Position numbers and translations under genes: made by a program
In this document: piece by piece, positions 30,032-37,599 of the stretch
Layout of the letters: every line of letters begins with the position of its first letter
Numbering within the stretch: the stretch's first letter is position 1
Assembly: GCA_001464315.1 (NCBI GenBank)
Contig: LNFK01000034.1
Span: 40,428-104,427, forward strand
Reading direction: 5' to 3'
From: Sphingomonadales bacterium Ga0077559
Lineage (GTDB): Bacteria > Pseudomonadota > Alphaproteobacteria > Sphingomonadales > Sphingomonadaceae
Length of the DNA: 64,000 nt
The notes under the pieces: model-generated
The model's database searches: none
What the model saw: the letters and a program-made list of their open reading frames with translations, nothing else
What the model was told of the DNA's origin: nothing

Positions 30032-31216
30032 ATGCAAATTCATCCACTCATCACCGACAGCAAACGCCTCGCCGAATTGTGCGGGCGGCTCGCTAAATCA
30101 CCCTTTGTCGCGGTCGACACCGAATTTATGCGGGAAAATACCTATTATCCCGACCTGTGCCTGGTGCAGCTCGCTGATGCCAATGAGGCCGCAGCAATCG
30201 ACCCCAAGGCCGAGGGGCTCGATATGACCCCGATGCTTGAATTGCTGTGTAATAACGAAGACGTGCTGAAGGTTTTTCATGCCGGAGGGCAGGATATCGA
30301 AATATTCTTCAACCTGACTGGCAAGACCCCATATCCGATGTTCGACACGCAGATTGCTGCGATGGCACTCGGGCAAGGCGAACAAATCGGCTATTCCAAT
30401 CTGGTCGACCTGTGGATGAGTATCCAGCTCGATAAAGGCGCGCGCTTTACCGACTGGTCGCGGCGGCCATTAGACAAGCGCCAGATCGACTACGCGATTG
30501 CCGACGTCACGCATTTGTCGGTGATTTTCCCGATGATGCTTGAAAAGTTGAAAACGACCGGACGTGGCGCATGGCTCAACGACGAGATGGAGCGGATTTC
30601 GGATGCCGCCAATTATCGCAATGATCCTGACAATGCCTGGAGCCGCATTAAAATCCAGTCACGCAAGCCAGAAGTCTTGGGCCGCCTGCAGGCAATGGCG
30701 GCGTGGCGCGAGAAAGAGGCACAGCGTAAGAATATCCCGCGTGGGCGGATTATGAAGGACGAAACGCTCGCCGACATCGCCGCGCATCCGCCAAAATCTC
30801 AATCCGATTTACCAAAGGTCCGCGGACTCTCGCCAGCATGGCGCGATAACGAAATTGGCGCGCGATTGATTGGCGTGATCGAGGCTAGCCAGCCAATGTC
30901 ACGCGATGTTCTGCCCGACCGCAGTCGCAGCGCGCCAGGTGGCGGCAAAGATGGATCGCTTGTCGCAGACCTGCTCAAGCTTCTTTTGAAAATAAGGTCG
31001 CGCGAAATCAATGTTGCGCCGCGCCTGATTGTTCGCACCGAAGAACTCGAACGGCTGGCGGCAGGTGAGCGTGACGAATTGGAAGTGCTCACCGGTTGGC
31101 GCTACGAGCAATTCGGGCGCGACGCGCTCGATCTGGTCGAAGGACGATTGGCCTTTGCGGTCGTCAAAGGTAAGCTTAAAATGACGCTTACCCACGAAGA
31201 GGATATGGTGAGATGA
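30032..31216 (+). CDS. rnd: Ribonuclease D
   Basis: 3'-5' exoribonuclease for tRNA maturation. The DEDD exonuclease domain has Exo I VAVDTEFMRENTYYP, Exo II VFHAGGQDIEIFF and Exo III near YAIADVTHLSVIFP, followed by two HRDC regions (for example LQAMAAWREKEAQRKNIPRGRI). The start at 30032 (MQIHPLITDSKRL) is where homology begins; the ORF track's longer start runs through the aspS promoter region. Length 394. It diverges from aspS. Confidence 0.93.
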   Translation: MQIHPLITDSKRLAELCGRLAKSPFVAVDTEFMRENTYYPDLCLVQLADANEAAAIDPKAEGLDMTPMLELLCNNEDVLKVFHAGGQDIEIFFNLTGKTPYPMFDTQIAAMALGQGEQIGYSNLVDLWMSIQLDKGARFTDWSRRPLDKRQIDYAIADVTHLSVIFPMMLEKLKTTGRGAWLNDEMERISDAANYRNDPDNAWSRIKIQSRKPEVLGRLQAMAAWREKEAQRKNIPRGRIMKDETLADIAAHPPKSQSDLPKVRGLSPAWRDNEIGARLIGVIEASQPMSRDVLPDRSRSAPGGGKDGSLVADLLKLLLKIRSREINVAPRLIVRTEELERLAAGERDELEVLTGWRYEQFGRDALDLVEGRLAFAVVKGKLKMTLTHEEDMVR

Positions 31217-31524
31217 GAATATTATCGCCGCTTCCAATATTGGCCCTGGCTGCTTGCTCCAGTCCTGCGCAACAGGCTCCTACTGCCATCGAACCTGCCG
31301 CCGTCGAACAAACAACCGGGTTCAGTTGCGCCGCCGAATCGGTCCAATATGCCATCGGCCAAAAGACGAGCGCCGAGCTTGGCTCAAAACTGGTCAAGGA
31401 AAGCGGATCGCGCACCTTGCGCTGGATGCCGCCGCGTTCGGCAGCGACGATGGATTACCGGCCGGACAGGCTGAACATCGCCTATAATGACGATATGGTC
31501 ATCACCCGCGTCAACTGCGGCTAG
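31213..31524 (+). CDS. I78-type peptidase inhibitor lipoprotein
   Basis: Small secreted lipoprotein of 103 residues with lipobox LALAAC. After a short linker the I78 inhibitor fold is recognisable: CAAESVQYAIGQKTS, then RTLRWMPPRSAATMDYRPDRLNI, and a closing ITRVNCG with the second cysteine. The family inhibits serine peptidases. The ATG overlaps the rnd stop (ATGA), so it depends on the rnd transcript. The target peptidase is unknown. Confidence 0.8.
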   Translation: MRILSPLPILALAACSSPAQQAPTAIEPAAVEQTTGFSCAAESVQYAIGQKTSAELGSKLVKESGSRTLRWMPPRSAATMDYRPDRLNIAYNDDMVITRVNCG

Positions 31525-32105
31525 ACACCAAGTACGCGTTTGACCAAGGTCAGATTGACGGGCGCATTCTCCGCCAGCGCCATAGCGTTGGCCGCGCGCG
31601 CAAAAGCCTCGATCGCCGCGTAACTGCGTTCGATTCGCCGTTTGACAAAGCTCAACGCATCGATGCTGATCGCCGCACCGCGGTCGGTCAGTTGTTTCTG
31701 CAGCAATTGCTCGATCATCTCGTCATCGGGCGGCAAAATTTCGAGCAACAAAGCGGCACCCAGCCGTGACTGCAGATCTGGCAACGCGATATTCCAGTCC
31801 GCCGTGCGCCAGCGCGAAATTAGCAGCAACGGCGCTTCGCTCTCTTGCGACCGGTTCCAGGCATTGAACAATGTCTCGGCTGCATTGCTCTCTGCGTCGT
31901 CGATTACGGTCCCGCCCTGCCCCGAAAAATAGCGCGCCATCAGGCTTTTGCCCGAGCGCGCCGGCCCGGTAAGGATCGCACAGCGCTTTGGCCAGTTTGC
32001 TGCGCTGCCCAATCCGGCAAAAGCGGTCGCGTTCGATGGTGTGATGATCAGGCTGGACGACGCGCCGCCGCGTAGTTCGTCCAAGGGCAAGGCAATCTGG
32101 TGCAT
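31521..32105 (-). CDS. hdaA: DnaA-related regulator HdaA
   Basis: AAA+ protein that, with the sliding clamp, stimulates ATP hydrolysis by DnaA and so limits re-initiation. The N-terminal HQIALPLDE fits the clamp-binding motif. The P-loop is GPARSGKS near residue 50, a Walker B-like VIDDAE is near 72, and the C-terminal lid helices are present. At 194 residues it lacks the DNA-binding domain of DnaA, as Hda proteins do. It lies downstream of the DUF2066-like gene on the same strand and is convergent with the I78 gene, overlapping its end by four bases. Confidence 0.85.
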   Translation of the reverse strand: MHQIALPLDELRGGASSSLIITPSNATAFAGLGSAANWPKRCAILTGPARSGKSLMARYFSGQGGTVIDDAESNAAETLFNAWNRSQESEAPLLLISRWRTADWNIALPDLQSRLGAALLLEILPPDDEMIEQLLQKQLTDRGAAISIDALSFVKRRIERSYAAIEAFARAANAMALAENAPVNLTLVKRVLGV

Positions 32106-32123
32106 GCGATCAGCGACGGACGC

Positions 32124-33224
32124 TCACGGACGCGGCGGTTGGGCAGGCGGCGGTGTTGCCGGCGTTTCGCGAGGAGGCGAGGCCTCTGAAATGATCGAAT
32201 TGACGACATCGTCAAGCGACTGAACCTCAGGTTCTGCAGTAGTCGGGGCGACGTCGCTTTCGGCTGGCGTCTCGACCACTTCGGTTTCCAGTTCCTCCTC
32301 CTCGACCACCGTTTCTTCAAGAACGAGTGAGGCATCGGCGCGGAGCCGCCCGCTGGCAAGTGCCGACTGGAATAATTGGTCCATGCGCACCACCGCCTGG
32401 TCCATCATGCCGGGAATCCCGGAACTGTTGGCAGTACGCAGCGTGAAGGAACCCAAGAATTTGTTATCCGGGCCGTAGCGAGCCGAAAAACGGCCTATAA
32501 CCGGTCCACCTGGCCATTGCCGCTCGATCCGCGCCAACGGAATGATAACGTCCGCGGCGCCAAACTGGTCGAGTATAGTACGCCACCAGCCACGGCTGCG
32601 CCGACCGATCTGGCCAGCGTTGAGCAATAGCGATTCGCCGCCTGCCCCGCTCGGGCGGACATAATCGATGCGGCTGTCGGCGGTGCGGAATTTCGCCCAG
32701 CTACGCTGCCACGAGGTACGCTGCTCGAACAGTGTCGGTGCGCCTGCAGAGTAAGTGATTGGCATCAGCAACAATGGTGCCGAGCGCCGGACGACGCCGC
32801 TTACTCCAAGCAATTGTCCTGCCCGGGCGCGGTCAAACAATACGCCGAGCTTCGCGACATAACGGCGCGGGCCGATTTGCTCTTCTTCGACAACGATTGC
32901 TGCGACGATGCCGTCGAGCGTCGAGTCCGAAAGTGTTGCGCCGGCACTGCCGTGGGTCTTGCGCCAAAGCGCCGACCATGCCAGCCGCTGCGCCTCTTCC
33001 CAACCTTTTTGCCGGGCTTCTTGGGCGTTGTCGCCCGAGACATTCACCGAAACATTCTTGACTTCAAAATCGCCATTGCTGGCAATCGGATTTATCCCGC
33101 GCTTTGGACCTTCGATCTGGGCGATCACGATCCCGCCGGTAACCAGCGCCAATGGCAGGCCAATCGCCGCAATCTTGAACCATTTCCCGCCAGATTTTGT
33201 CATTGCGGCGTTCTTAGGCGACAT
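32124..33224 (-). CDS. DUF2066-like membrane-anchored protein
   Basis: Predicted inner-membrane-anchored periplasmic protein of 366 residues. A hydrophobic segment IAAIGLPLALVTGGIVIA lies near residues 18-35. The mature part resembles DUF2066 proteins (VNVSGDNAQEARQKGWEEAQRLAWSAL), and the C-terminus is a low-complexity acidic and proline-rich tail ending TPPPAQPPRP. Its location between purM (divergent) and hdaA is common in alphaproteobacteria. Function unknown. Confidence 0.7.
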   Translation of the reverse strand: MSPKNAAMTKSGGKWFKIAAIGLPLALVTGGIVIAQIEGPKRGINPIASNGDFEVKNVSVNVSGDNAQEARQKGWEEAQRLAWSALWRKTHGSAGATLSDSTLDGIVAAIVVEEEQIGPRRYVAKLGVLFDRARAGQLLGVSGVVRRSAPLLLMPITYSAGAPTLFEQRTSWQRSWAKFRTADSRIDYVRPSGAGGESLLLNAGQIGRRSRGWWRTILDQFGAADVIIPLARIERQWPGGPVIGRFSARYGPDNKFLGSFTLRTANSSGIPGMMDQAVVRMDQLFQSALASGRLRADASLVLEETVVEEEELETEVVETPAESDVAPTTAEPEVQSLDDVVNSIISEASPPRETPATPPPAQPPRP

Positions 33225-33264
33225 AGGCGTGGAATTCCAACCCTGTTCTCGCTAACGGCGGTAA

Positions 33265-34371
33265 ATGGACGCAAAACAGAATACTGACGAACCCTATACC
33301 TACGCTAAAGCCGGCGTTTCGATTGACGCAGGCAACGCGCTGGTGCGCGCGATTGCGCCCTTGGCTAAAGCCACGCGGCGCGCGGGCGCGGATGCCGATT
33401 TGGGCGGATTTGGCGGGTTTTTCGATTTAAGGGCAGCCGGGTTCAACGATCCGTTGCTTGTTGCCGCCAATGACGGCGTCGGTACGAAGTTGAAACTCGC
33501 CATCGAATCGGGGCGGCATGAGGGCGTCGGCATCGATCTTGTCGCGATGTGCGTGAACGATTTGATCGTGCAAGGCGCAGAGCCGCTGTTTTTCCTCGAT
33601 TATTACGCAAGCGGTAAACTCGATCTGACTGTCGCAACTGCCGTGGTTGCGAGCATTGCGGAGGGCTGCAAGCTCGCCGGATGCGCTTTGATCGGCGGCG
33701 AGACGGCGGAGATGCCCGGCATGTATTCGGAAGGCGATTATGACCTCGCCGGTTTCTGCGTCGGAGCGGTTGAGCGCGATCAGGTGCTGACAGCGGACAA
33801 GATTGCCGATGGCGATGTACTGTTAGGACTGGCTTCGTCGGGTATCCATTCCAACGGATTTTCGCTGGTGCGGCGATTAGCGACGGACAAGAATTGGAAA
33901 CTCGACCGCCCTGCGTTGTTCGACCAGAATGTCATCCTGATCGACGCGCTGATGGCGCCGACGCGCATTTATGTGAAGTCGCTGCTGCCTTTGGTTCGAA
34001 CCGGCAAGATCCACGCGATGGCGCATATCACCGGCGGCGGTTTGCTCGAAAACATCCCGCGGGTTTTGCCGGCTGGCCTGCACGCTCATGTCGACGCCGA
34101 CTCATGGGAGCAGCCGCGTTTGATGGCGTTCCTTCAGGCGCAAGGAAATATCGAACCCGAAGAAATGGCGCGGACGTTTAACTGCGGTATTGGCATGGTG
34201 ATTGCGGTTGCGGAGGGCGACGTTGCGGATGTGACAGCTGCGCTTGAGGTGACTGGGGAGGTTGTGCACTGCATCGGGCACATATCGGCGGAGGATAAGG
34301 GCTGCACGGTTTCGGGGAGTGTCGAGACGTGGAGCGCGCAGGCTGATTGGACCGCGACGCATGTGGGCTAA
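33265..34371 (+). CDS. purM: Phosphoribosylformylglycinamidine cyclo-ligase
   Basis: AIR synthetase, step 5 of purine synthesis. It begins [16 protein letters not shown] and contains the ATP-binding [32 protein letters not shown] region (seen in outline), [26 protein letters not shown] and [13 protein letters not shown]. Length 368. purN follows after a gap of 120 bases taken up almost entirely by a palindromic repeat. Confidence 0.96.
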   Translation: MDAKQNTDEPYTYAKAGVSIDAGNALVRAIAPLAKATRRAGADADLGGFGGFFDLRAAGFNDPLLVAANDGVGTKLKLAIESGRHEGVGIDLVAMCVNDLIVQGAEPLFFLDYYASGKLDLTVATAVVASIAEGCKLAGCALIGGETAEMPGMYSEGDYDLAGFCVGAVERDQVLTADKIADGDVLLGLASSGIHSNGFSLVRRLATDKNWKLDRPALFDQNVILIDALMAPTRIYVKSLLPLVRTGKIHAMAHITGGGLLENIPRVLPAGLHAHVDADSWEQPRLMAFLQAQGNIEPEEMARTFNCGIGMVIAVAEGDVADVTAALEVTGEVVHCIGHISAEDKGCTVSGSVETWSAQADWTATHVG

Positions 34372-34383
34372 GCGGCCTCTATT

Positions 34384-34490
34384 CCCCTCCCGCAAGCGGG
34401 AAGGGTTAGGGGTAGCGCGAGCCGCAGGTGAGCTTGCAACCTCGGGTTCAGATACCCACCCCCAGCTCCTCCCGCCTGCAGGAGGGGAGA
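34384..34490. repeat. Palindromic element, copy A (purM-purN)
   Basis: About 107 bases bounded by hairpin arms (CCCTCCCGCAAGCGGG... and CTCCCGCCTGCAGGAGGGG). It aligns along its length with copy B at 37484-37590, including the interior GCGAGCC..AGGTGAG..TGCAAC. Its right arm ends in AGGAGGGGAG just before the purN GTG. Confidence 0.85.
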
Positions 34491-34491
34491 A

Positions 34492-35442
34492 GTGACCAAA
34501 GCCCGTATCGCCATCCTGATCTCGGGAACCGGAACCAACATGGCCGCCCTGCTCTACGCCGCCAAACATCCCTCCTGCCCTTACGAAATCATACTAGTTG
34601 CCAGCAATAACTCCGACGCCGAAGGCCTGAAGCTCGCCGCAGCCGAAGGCATCGCGACCTTTGCCCAGCCGCATCAACATCTCGACCGCGCCGTCCACGA
34701 CGCGATGATGCATGATCGGATTGTCCACGCCGGCGCCACCCATGTCGCGCTTGCTGGCTATATGCGGATATTGAGCGAGGCGTTTGTGCAGAAGTGGGAG
34801 GGGCGGATGCTCAATGTCCATCCGTCGTTGCTTCCCAAATACAAAGGCCTTCACACGCATCAACGCGCGATTGATGCGGGCGACAGTCACGGCGGATGCA
34901 GTGTACATCTGGTGACGGCGGAGCTCGATGACGGGCCGGTGCTTGGCCAGATGCAGGTGGCGATTTTGCCCGGTGACACCGCCGACACGCTGGCCGAGCG
35001 GGTCAAGCTGGCGGAGCATCAGCTTTATCCCCGAATTCTCGCCGAATATGTCAGCCGCGATAGCGACCCTGCATGGTTAGTCCAACAGGTCCGCGAACGC
35101 GCGATGGCACAGCCCGAGGCCGACGAAGTCACCAGCCACGGAATGCCCTGCTTCGGCATCACCGGCGCTAAGAAATTTGCCTATGTCTCGGTCGACCATC
35201 ATGGTGACGGGAAGACCGCGTTACTGGTCAAAATCAGCGGCGCGGAGGAGCAGGCGATGCTGATCGACAGCGATGAAGACCGCTACTACCGCCCCGCCTA
35301 TTTCGGCGACGGCTGGATCGGCATCAGGCTCGATCTGGGCGACACCGACTGGGACCATATCGGCGAATGGCTCGCCAAAAGCTGGCTAGCGGTCGCCCCA
35401 AAGAAGTTGACCAAGCTGATGGATGTGGCGGGGGAGTTTTGA
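34492..35442 (+). CDS. purN: PurN glycinamide ribonucleotide formyltransferase fused to a YjbR-like domain
   Basis: The N-terminal 190 residues are a complete PurN (step 3 of purine synthesis): ISGTGTNMAALLYA, the formyl-folate site with HPSLLPKYKGLHTH, and DSHGGCSVHLVTAELDDGPVL. Instead of ending near 200-210, the frame continues through QQVRERAMAQPEADEVTSHG to residue 316 with the look of a MmcQ/YjbR (DUF419) domain: KKFAYVSVD, ALLVKISGAEEQ, RYYRPAYFGDGWIGIRLD and LAKSWLAVAPKKL. The start is GTG with a ribosome binding site from the adjacent repeat. The role of the added domain is unknown. Confidence 0.9.
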   Translation: MTKARIAILISGTGTNMAALLYAAKHPSCPYEIILVASNNSDAEGLKLAAAEGIATFAQPHQHLDRAVHDAMMHDRIVHAGATHVALAGYMRILSEAFVQKWEGRMLNVHPSLLPKYKGLHTHQRAIDAGDSHGGCSVHLVTAELDDGPVLGQMQVAILPGDTADTLAERVKLAEHQLYPRILAEYVSRDSDPAWLVQQVRERAMAQPEADEVTSHGMPCFGITGAKKFAYVSVDHHGDGKTALLVKISGAEEQAMLIDSDEDRYYRPAYFGDGWIGIRLDLGDTDWDHIGEWLAKSWLAVAPKKLTKLMDVAGEF

Positions 35443-35444
35443 AA

Positions 35445-35783
35445 ATGCGATTTTCTGTTTTGTTCGTCATATTTTCAGCAGCAGTCAGCAGCAGCCTGTA
35501 GCGCACCACAGAAGACGAGGTTGCAGACACAGATGTATTGGACAGCCGGGTTGTGATGCCCGTTGGCGCTAACGCATTAGAAAATTACAACCGCGTTTAT
35601 GCTCGAAATGGAGCGGGCTGGGTTGGCGTTTTTAATTCAGCAAATGACGACATTGGTAATGCAGAAATCATGGATTCGGAGAACATTCTTCCCGGGATTA
35701 TGGATGGCGGTTGCACGGTCGTGAATGTGAAGCTTGACGAAAATCAGAATTTTCTTTCAGCCTTTTGCAATGGAGAGGCTTGA
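35445..35783 (+). pseudogene. Small exported protein gene interrupted by an in-frame TAG
   Basis: An ATG two bases after the purN stop begins a signal peptide (MRFSVLFVIFSAAVSSS). An amber codon at 35499-35501 stops it after 18 residues. The same frame reopens and runs to 35783, encoding TEDEVADTDVLDSRVV ... GIMDGGCTVVNVKLDENQ and FCNGEA. The continuity of frame and the lack of a good start for the second part suggest one gene with a nonsense mutation. The MDGGCxVVNV...CNG pattern recalls small sphingomonad exported proteins of unknown function. The track ORF begins at TTG 35538. Confidence 0.6.
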
Positions 35784-35803
35784 GAGAAATTACAGTTTTC
35801 ACG

Positions 35804-35961
35804 CCTCTCCCGTTGGGAGAGGAAACGCAGCCTCATGAGCGTAGCAAATTAGGCGGAGTTGGTGAGGGGTTGTGCCATGTCGACGGGGCTGACCCCCTCA
35901 CCCAGATACAGCTAGGCAACGAGTTGCCTAGCTTTCTCGACCCTCTCCCGACGGGAGAGGG
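35804..35961. repeat. Palindromic element with nested hairpin
   Basis: Outer arms CCTCTCCCGTTGGGAGAGG (35804-35822) and CCCTCTCCCGACGGGAGAGG (35941 on) are each hairpins and also pair with each other. Inside lie TGGTGAGGGG and CCCCTCACC, and a perfect 11-base palindrome AGCTAGGCAAC/GTTGCCTAGCT at 35910-35933. It fills the space between the broken gene and the end of ndk. Confidence 0.85.
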
Positions 35962-35970
35962 GAAGTTTAA

Positions 35971-36393
35971 TTACCCAACAATCTCTTCAGGCTTGAAGAA
36001 GTATGCGATTTCAATTGCTGCATTCTCGTCGCTGTCCGAACCGTGGACGCTGTTCGCTTCGATGCTTTCAGCCAGTTCCTTGCGGATTGTGCCGGGTTCG
36101 GCGTTGGCTGGGTTGGTTGCGCCCATGATGTCGCGGTTGCGCTGCATGGCATCTTCGCCTTCGAGCACCTGGACAACAACCGGACCGCTGATCATGAAAT
36201 CGACCAGTTCGCTAAAGAACGGGCGTTCCTTGTGCACGGCGTAGAAGCCTTCGGCCTGTTCGCGGGTCATGTGGATACGCTTCGAAGCGACAACGCGAAG
36301 ACCTGCTTCTTCCAGCATCTTGGTGACCGCACCGGTCAGGTTACGGCGGGTGGCGTCGGGCTTGATGATCGAAAAGGTGCGGGTAACCGCCAT
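35971..36393 (-). CDS. ndk: Nucleoside diphosphate kinase
   Basis: Balances nucleoside triphosphates through a phosphohistidine intermediate. The N-terminal [13 protein letters not shown], the [15 protein letters not shown] segment and the active-site histidine in ANSVHGSDS are all present. The start at 36393 (MAVTRTF) gives the standard 140 residues; the ATG four codons upstream is less likely. It ends next to a palindromic repeat. Confidence 0.97.
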   Translation of the reverse strand: MAVTRTFSIIKPDATRRNLTGAVTKMLEEAGLRVVASKRIHMTREQAEGFYAVHKERPFFSELVDFMISGPVVVQVLEGEDAMQRNRDIMGATNPANAEPGTIRKELAESIEANSVHGSDSDENAAIEIAYFFKPEEIVG

Positions 36394-36486
36394 GGGGAAC
36401 TCCATTATTTGGGGGGGTGAATAAGTTGGCCGCGCCTCTAGCCGCTGCGGTGCAGCATGGCAAGGCTGTTCAGATTTGAGCGAAGG

Positions 36487-37011
36487 CTAGTTCTTCCCGC
36501 CACCAATGATAACCGCCGCCGTCCCGCCACTTTCGTTAGGGGTCGCGGTGACCACCAACGTCGCGTCATTATCGCCTTTGGCCGAGAAATTGGCCGTTTC
36601 GCCCTTATCCGATGTGGTCGTCGACTGCGTGTTGATCGTGAACCCGCGCCTTTCGGCTTCAGCCTTGTAGAAGCCGATAACTTCAGCGGGTGTGTCTTTA
36701 GTCAGCACCGTCGCCATCCCGCCGCCGGTGCCGTCCTTGTCGCTACCGCCCATGAACGCGCCTTTGACCTCTCCACCGGGATAGACCGGAAGTCCGAGCG
36801 GCAAGCCTTCTTTTGCCGCCGCATCGCCGAAGGTAATTTTGCCTTCGCCGTCCTTGCCCTCGAAGGTAATTGTGCCGCTTTCGCTATCTTTGTTGGTATC
36901 GGATGTAATCTTGATTTCTTCGCCGTCGGCGGTGGTAACGGTAGTCGTGTCTTCATTGCTGCCGCATGCAGCCAGCGCCAGCATTGCGGCCAAGGGGATA
37001 AGGTGTCGCAT
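36487..37011 (-). CDS. Lipoprotein of unknown function
   Basis: Secreted lipoprotein of 174 residues: MRHLIPLAAMLALAAC is a clean lipobox signal, and AAGGAG lies upstream of the ATG at 37011, so the 268-residue ORF in the track is not the start. The acidic linker (DKDSESGTITFEGKDGEGK) precedes a compact domain with PLGLPVYPGGEVKGAF and VIGFYKAEAERRGFTI. That form recalls conserved lipoproteins with a pre-tail YPGA-type motif, but I do not assign a function. Confidence 0.72.
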   Translation of the reverse strand: MRHLIPLAAMLALAACGSNEDTTTVTTADGEEIKITSDTNKDSESGTITFEGKDGEGKITFGDAAAKEGLPLGLPVYPGGEVKGAFMGGSDKDGTGGGMATVLTKDTPAEVIGFYKAEAERRGFTINTQSTTTSDKGETANFSAKGDNDATLVVTATPNESGGTAAVIIGGGKN

Positions 37012-37045
37012 GGTCTTTCTCCTTCGACCGTTACATATCGAAAGA

Positions 37046-37480
37046 CTAGGGCCCCTGCACCCATTTTCCGCCGTCCTGCTTCCAATATCGCCGTTCGACA
37101 TTTTCTTTGTCGGCCAGAGTTCGCCACGCGGTACGGGCGTTGTAGGTGTGGCTCGGCGGGAACAGGTAGAAGGCGCGGATGAAGCCCAAAGCCTCGTCGC
37201 GCCACACACCGTCGGCCATTGCGATAAATCTCGCATCATTGGCCGCATCGGGGGCGTCCGATAAAAGGATGGGCTGGATTGCGTCGTCGTCACCGGCCTT
37301 TGCGTGAGCCAGAAAGCTGTCCGCCTTCCAGCCCCACAACGCCGCCGAGATTACGTCCAACTGGGACGCGTCGCTGCTCACCACCAGCAACCGCCCACCG
37401 CCGTCGAGCACACGCTGAGCAATCGGCGGCAGCACTTTTTCGGCTGGATCGCGGGTCAGCTGGTAGAAATCAACCTGCAT
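37046..37480 (-). CDS. holC: DNA polymerase III chi subunit
   Basis: Links the clamp loader to single-strand binding protein. The chi fold is recognised by MQVDFYQLT, then VLPPIAQRVLDGGGRLLV, DSFLAHAKAGDDDAIQPILL and FYLFPPSHTYNARTAWRTL. Length 144. The start abuts repeat copy B, whose left arm on the minus strand reads AAGGGGG just upstream of ATG. pepA lies upstream on the same strand, an order common in proteobacteria (pepA-holC). Confidence 0.9.
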   Translation of the reverse strand: MQVDFYQLTRDPAEKVLPPIAQRVLDGGGRLLVVSSDASQLDVISAALWGWKADSFLAHAKAGDDDAIQPILLSDAPDAANDARFIAMADGVWRDEALGFIRAFYLFPPSHTYNARTAWRTLADKENVERRYWKQDGGKWVQGP

Positions 37481-37483
37481 CAG

Positions 37484-37590
37484 TCCCCCTTCCGCCTGTG
37501 GGAGGGATTAGGGGTGAGGCGAGCCAAAGGTGAGTGTGCAACGTCGCTGTCACATGCCCACCCCCAGCCCCTCCCGCAGGCGGGAGGGGA
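37484..37590. repeat. Palindromic element, copy B (pepA-holC)
   Basis: Second copy of the element at 34384-34490, in the same orientation, about 3.1 kb away. Arms CCCCCTTCCGCCTGTGGGAGGG and CCCTCCCGCAGGCGGGAGGGG flank a conserved interior (ATTAGGGGTGAGGCGAGCC). It separates pepA from holC. Confidence 0.85.
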
Positions 37591-37599
37591 GCCCATGGA

